Shown: in pieces, positions 7,093-10,000 of the stretch
How positions within the stretch are numbered: position 1 is the stretch's first letter
Layout: every line of letters starts with the position of its first letter
From: Cristatella mucedo
Taxonomy: Eukaryota > Bryozoa > Phylactolaemata > Cristatellidae
Reading direction: 5' to 3'
Length of the DNA stretch: 10,000 nt
Assembly: GCA_009760855.2 (NCBI GenBank)
Contig: WPIO01000088.1
Location: 835,001 to 845,000 of the forward strand
Notes under the pieces: model-generated
Database searches by the model: none
What the model was told of the DNA's origin: nothing
The model's input: the letters and a program-made list of their open reading frames with translations, nothing else
Program-made: the position numbers and the translations under genes

Positions 7093-8330
7093 GTGAGTGC
7101 GCTGCTCCTCCGGCGGCCCTGCGGTCGGCGGCTGTGCGCGGGCTATCCCCTCTTCCTGTCTCGCCGCCGCCCCCCTCCCGCTGCCAACGACGCCGCTCCC
7201 CGTAGGGCGCCGGCTTTCCGGCCTCAGCGGTCCCTCGCCGCCGCCGCCGCCGCCGCCGCCGCCAGATGCGTCGGCATGTAGCAGCTTGGCGCGCGCGGCG
7301 GACCTTGCGAAGCCTTGCTGCCGAGCTGCTCAGCCGAGTCGCCAATGCCGGCGCTGCGCGCGCGCGCGCTCAGAATGAGCGCGTTGGGTTCCCGGTGCCC
7401 TGGCGCCGGCAGTGTGCGGCGCGACCGAACGAGATCTGTCGGCGCCGTAGCCGCCGCGGCCGCTAAGCTTCTTTTGGAATGAGCCGCCGCCGCCGGAGCG
7501 TCTCGCGCATAGCTGTAAGGTCGCCGACGACGATCTTGCCCGCGCCGCATCGTATCCCGCGCTCGTTCGCGGCAGCAGCAGCCCGCCTCAGCAGCAGCCG
7601 CCTCGCTAGGCGACGAAGCGCGAATAATCCCCGCAGAGGGCGACGCGCTGACAGCGGCCGCGTTACGACATCGCCGTACGGTCGGTCGGTGCGGCGCGGC
7701 GCCAGTGCACGGCGTGCGTGCCGGTCCGTCGTCGACGACGACGACCGGTGCGGTACGAGTGCGGCGGGCGAGACGCAGCAGACGACGGCCGCCGCTTCCG
7801 CCGTCTGCTGCCTACGTTTCCCGGCGTTCGCTCGCTCGCTTTCTGCTGGGTGCGCTCGCCCACGGCGGCGGAAGTGGAGCGCAAAAGTCGCGCGCGCTGC
7901 GGTTGGCCACTATGGGAGGCTGGCGCATTCGGAAGCCAAACAAAAAGCCCAGACTCACGAGTCGGAGCGCTCAACGAGAGAAAAGAGGGCCGAGAAGCTA
8001 AGCGGACGCGCTGCGATCGCTCCCCTTTGAGCTGAAAAGCTGGCGGATAGCGATCGGTTCCTCGGAGTTCGCAGCGAGGCGCCGCGTCGATTGCATCCGC
8101 CCGTCGCACCCAAACGGCGGCGGTTCGTCGGTCTTGGTCATCCGAAGGGAGGAGGAGGACGGGTTCGCGGGCCCCGACCAAACGATCGGCTTACATGGCG
8201 ACGAACGCTTTCGGCCTGACGTTCCGGCTACTAGCGCTTCCTCCGGGCTAACTCCGGCGCCTTTCTCGCGTCTCGGATTCTCAAGCAGACGACGCCCTTC
8301 TGACGAAAGAAACCTTCGCTCATCCTACGA
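7093..8330 (+). other. GC- and CpG-rich start of the plus-strand gene's first intron
   Basis: Begins at the GTGAGTGCG donor. Base composition is extreme, with many CpG and GCC/CGG triplet runs, so long chance frames exist on both strands. Their translations are Arg/Ala/Ser-rich and low in complexity, typical of CpG-island shadows rather than protein. No acceptor with convincing coding sequence after it was found. Confidence 0.45.
7236..7263. repeat. (CCG)n trinucleotide repeat
   Basis: About nine uninterrupted CCG/GCC units (28 bases) in the CpG-rich zone, shortly after the signal-peptide exon donor. Confidence 0.95.
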
Positions 8331-8356
8331 GACGGCCTTTACCGACGGCCTTTACC
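8331..8356. repeat. 13-bp perfect tandem duplication
   Basis: GACGGCCTTTACC occurs twice back to back (8331-8343 and 8344-8356) with no mismatch. Confidence 0.95.
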
Positions 8357-8440
8357 GAAGGGCCTCGGGGATGCGTCTTTTTGGGCACGCCGTGCCGCAC
8401 TCCCGCCGACAGTCGAACTTCGCCGAGGCTTCACGCTATT

Positions 8441-8609
8441 CAGGAGCGGAGCTAGGATTTTCAGGTTGCGGGCGCAAGTGTCCCCTGCCGGCCCCACACC
8501 CCCCCCCCTACGCAAAGCCTGGGGAAATATGCGCCGCGACATACGTACTTTCCACTGTCCGCGGGCACGGGGTGCAATTGCCCTTCCCCCACCCCTGGCT
8601 CCGCCACTG
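8441..8609. mobile_element. hAT-like MITE, 169 bp
   Basis: The left end CAGGAGCGGAGCTAGG and the inverted right end CAGTGGCGGAGCCAGG match at 13 of 16 positions. CAGTGGCGGA.CCAGG is a terminal sequence I recall for many animal hAT elements. The flanking 8-mers ACGCTATT (8433-8440) and ATGCTAAC (8610-8617) agree at 5 of 8, consistent with a decayed 8-bp target duplication. The interior has a poly-C run (about 8501-8511) and no coding capacity. It is non-autonomous and old. Confidence 0.6.
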
Positions 8610-8683
8610 ATGCTAACCCTTGGCCTGCCAGGTGCTCTTTCGGAATCGGCCATTTTATCGGTACGAGCGGTGGCGATAGCGTA

Positions 8684-8828
8684 AATAAAACTCATTTGTA
8701 TAGCGCCCCAAGAGAACTGAATCTTTATTCAGGCGCTTCACATATGCTTTCGGGAGCTCGAGCCCACGACCGCAGCCTTGACCTCGGTCGGGGCGAGAGC
8801 ACCTTAACCGCTGGACCAAACCGGCCTT
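8684..8828 (-). mobile_element. tRNA-derived SINE with LINE-like 3' tail
   Basis: Minus strand. The head shows a Pol III A box, TGGTCCAGCGG (8808-8818), followed by TTAAGG as in Leu/Ser-type tRNAs. A degenerate B box, GGCTCGAGCTCC, lies at 8753-8764. The 3' half contains a hairpin formed by AGCGCC (8702-8707) and GGCGCT (8732-8737), with AGTTCTCT in the loop, then TATACAAATGAG and an A/T-rich end. This tail is the same motif found at the ends of the retrotransposon copies in the MBIP intron. The tRNA part is too diverged to be a working tRNA gene. Confidence 0.65.
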
Positions 8829-9610
8829 ACAGGCCTTGCCGGCTCCTCCGTCTCTGTTCACAAGAGGCTGTTAAATCGGCTAGTACGAGCGCGGTCGGTA
8901 TTTGCGTGCGAAATTACGCTTCGCGAAGTGACGGAATATCCCCTGCGGCTCGCCGCCGCCGCCTCTGCCGACTGTTTCGTCGGTTTCGTTAGCGAAAAGC
9001 CCTGTGCAGACGACGACGACGGGAGAGAAAACGGAGGTTGGGCGAGAGCGCTTCTCCTGTCGGCAGTAACTTCGGTCCCGCCGCCCCCCCCCCAGCTGCC
9101 TCGCTCGGCTGACTTCATTCACCTTTCACCTTTGTGCCGTCGCGCGCTCTCTCTTGCTTTGTCGGTGTCGTCCCAGTTCTTCTCCTTCTAGGTTCGAAAG
9201 GAATAAATCACTCGCGCGCTAACGGTTGCTGTTTATTAAGCGCGCCGAGTTTATCACTTCGGCGGCGACCGCTCGGCGACGTTAAATGAATATTAGAGCA
9301 GCGGCGCCGTCCGGCGGGACCGGATGGCCGGAAGTATCCTTTGTTGCTTATGGGCGTCGAGATAGTTCCTTGATAAGGTCACGGGATGTAAGAGGCAATT
9401 AACGGCCGGTGGCCCGGAGGCACGCTGCACGCCTGCCTGCGCGTCCATCTGCGGGTTGGACCGCGCCGGGCGGAACCGGCTCGCGAGAGCAGTCCGAGCA
9501 GTCTGCCTGCTGACACTCTGCAGTCGTGCGGCCGTCGGTCGGCTGACGCGCGTCGGATGAGCTGTCACGGGCTGGATAATGAGGCGGACGCCGTTCGCGG
9601 CTCGACGCGG
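8829..9610. other. Intronic or intergenic stretch without recognised features
   Basis: Moderately GC-rich sequence with a poly-C run near 9082-9092 and an ETS-type site CCGGAAGT at 9328-9335. No coding segment with convincing composition or splice sites was seen on either strand. Confidence 0.4.
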
Positions 9611-9660
9611 CGGCGGCGGCGCGCGTAATTGAAATATCTGGATTCCGCGCGCCGCCGCCG
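9611..9660. repeat. 15-bp perfect inverted repeat with AT-rich loop
   Basis: CGGCGGCGGCGCGCG (9611-9625) pairs exactly with CGCGCGCCGCCGCCG (9646-9660) around a 20-base loop that contains TAATTGAAATATC. A very stable hairpin in DNA or RNA. Confidence 0.9.
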
Positions 9661-9703
9661 GGTGCCGCGGGAAAGGCGTTTCCTTCGCTTCGCTCCTCCG
9701 GCC

Positions 9704-9735
9704 AGCGTAGGCGCAGCGTAGCGTAGGCGCAGCGC
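9704..9735. repeat. 16-bp tandem repeat, two copies
   Basis: AGCGTAGGCGCAGCGT followed directly by AGCGTAGGCGCAGCGC; 15 of 16 bases identical. Confidence 0.95.
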
Positions 9736-10000
9736 AGGCACCGACAGACCTTTTTCTCGGCGCCCGCTAGCGACAGCAGGGAAATCGTCCTGAAGAGGCC
9801 GCGCATCGGCGGGCTGGGCCAGCGTCTGAGCTCGCGGCCTTGGCGCAGTTTTTTAAGAGTTGGCGCCGCGGCGATAAGCAGCCGACGCGACTCGAAGCGA
9901 CGCTTGACGTTAGGATGCGATCGCCCCGCCGCCGCCGCTGCCGCACCAGCTGCTGCGCTCGGTTCGTGAAAAGAGCTCTCCGGCTCTCTTGCCGACGAGC
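9736..10000. other. GC-rich end of window, nothing recognised
   Basis: CpG-rich sequence with no identifiable exon, repeat family or RNA gene. Confidence 0.4.

Noticed and set aside
7479-8030. 183-codon Arg/Ser-rich plus-strand frame
   Set aside because: Low-complexity Arg/Ala composition in extreme CpG-rich DNA, overlapping other long frames on both strands; no domain or splice support.
8134-8610. 158-codon plus-strand frame
   Set aside because: It runs into the MITE and its poly-C core; no recognisable motif.
8753-8828. Functional tRNA gene
   Set aside because: Only the A box is intact; the B box has mismatches and no acceptor stem closes. It fits a SINE head.
9082-9100. Poly-C followed by CAG as a plus-strand splice acceptor
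   Set aside because: In the phase set by the 7092 donor the frame stops after five codons, and nothing downstream supports an exon.
9399-9806. 135-codon minus-strand frame
   Set aside because: Chance frame in GC-rich DNA crossing the inverted repeat and tandem repeat; composition is not protein-like.
31-10000. Prokaryotic operon, CRISPR array or phage-like system
   Set aside because: There are no operon-like gene runs, spacer-repeat arrays or phage genes. All supported genes are intron-containing and the repeats are animal types.

Overview
The window is animal nuclear DNA. It has split genes with GT-AG introns, long microsatellites, non-LTR retrotransposon debris, a tRNA-derived SINE and a GC/CpG-rich promoter region. 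There is no bacterial-style gene organisation and almost all long open frames are chance frames. The species cannot be fixed from sequence alone. An invertebrate or early-branching chordate with GC-rich genes fits best.

The left two thirds (31-6527, minus strand) holds most of an MBIP orthologue (MAP3K12-binding inhibitory protein 1, a subunit of the ATAC histone acetyltransferase complex). Five coding exons were reconstructed: 6453-6527, 4758-4962, 2075-2266, 1247-1371 and 31-162. Their splice phases all agree and together they give 243 codons. The C-terminal exon or exons lie beyond the left edge.

The MBIP introns carry most of the repeats. Intron 1 has an AT-rich palindromic block and CA/CG microsatellites. 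Intron 2 has three L2/CR1-like retrotransposon copies, all in the sense of MBIP, one of them abutting an older copy. Intron 3 is filled by a roughly 365-bp GA-rich (CU-rich in the transcript) tract, and intron 4 has a CTGT/CT microsatellite.

From about 6240 rightwards the sequence becomes very CpG-rich. MBIP starts at 6527 on the minus strand. A second gene starts head to head on the plus strand at 7008, with a short first coding exon encoding a signal peptide followed by a GTGAGT donor. The 480 bp between the two start codons, with ETS motifs, looks like a bidirectional promoter. The second gene cannot be named because no later exon is recognisable.

The right third (7093-10000) appears to be intron 1 of that gene. 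It contains a hAT-like MITE (8441-8609), a tRNA-derived SINE (about 8684-8828) whose 3' tail matches the retrotransposons in the MBIP intron, short tandem repeats and a 15-bp perfect inverted repeat. No other credible gene was seen.
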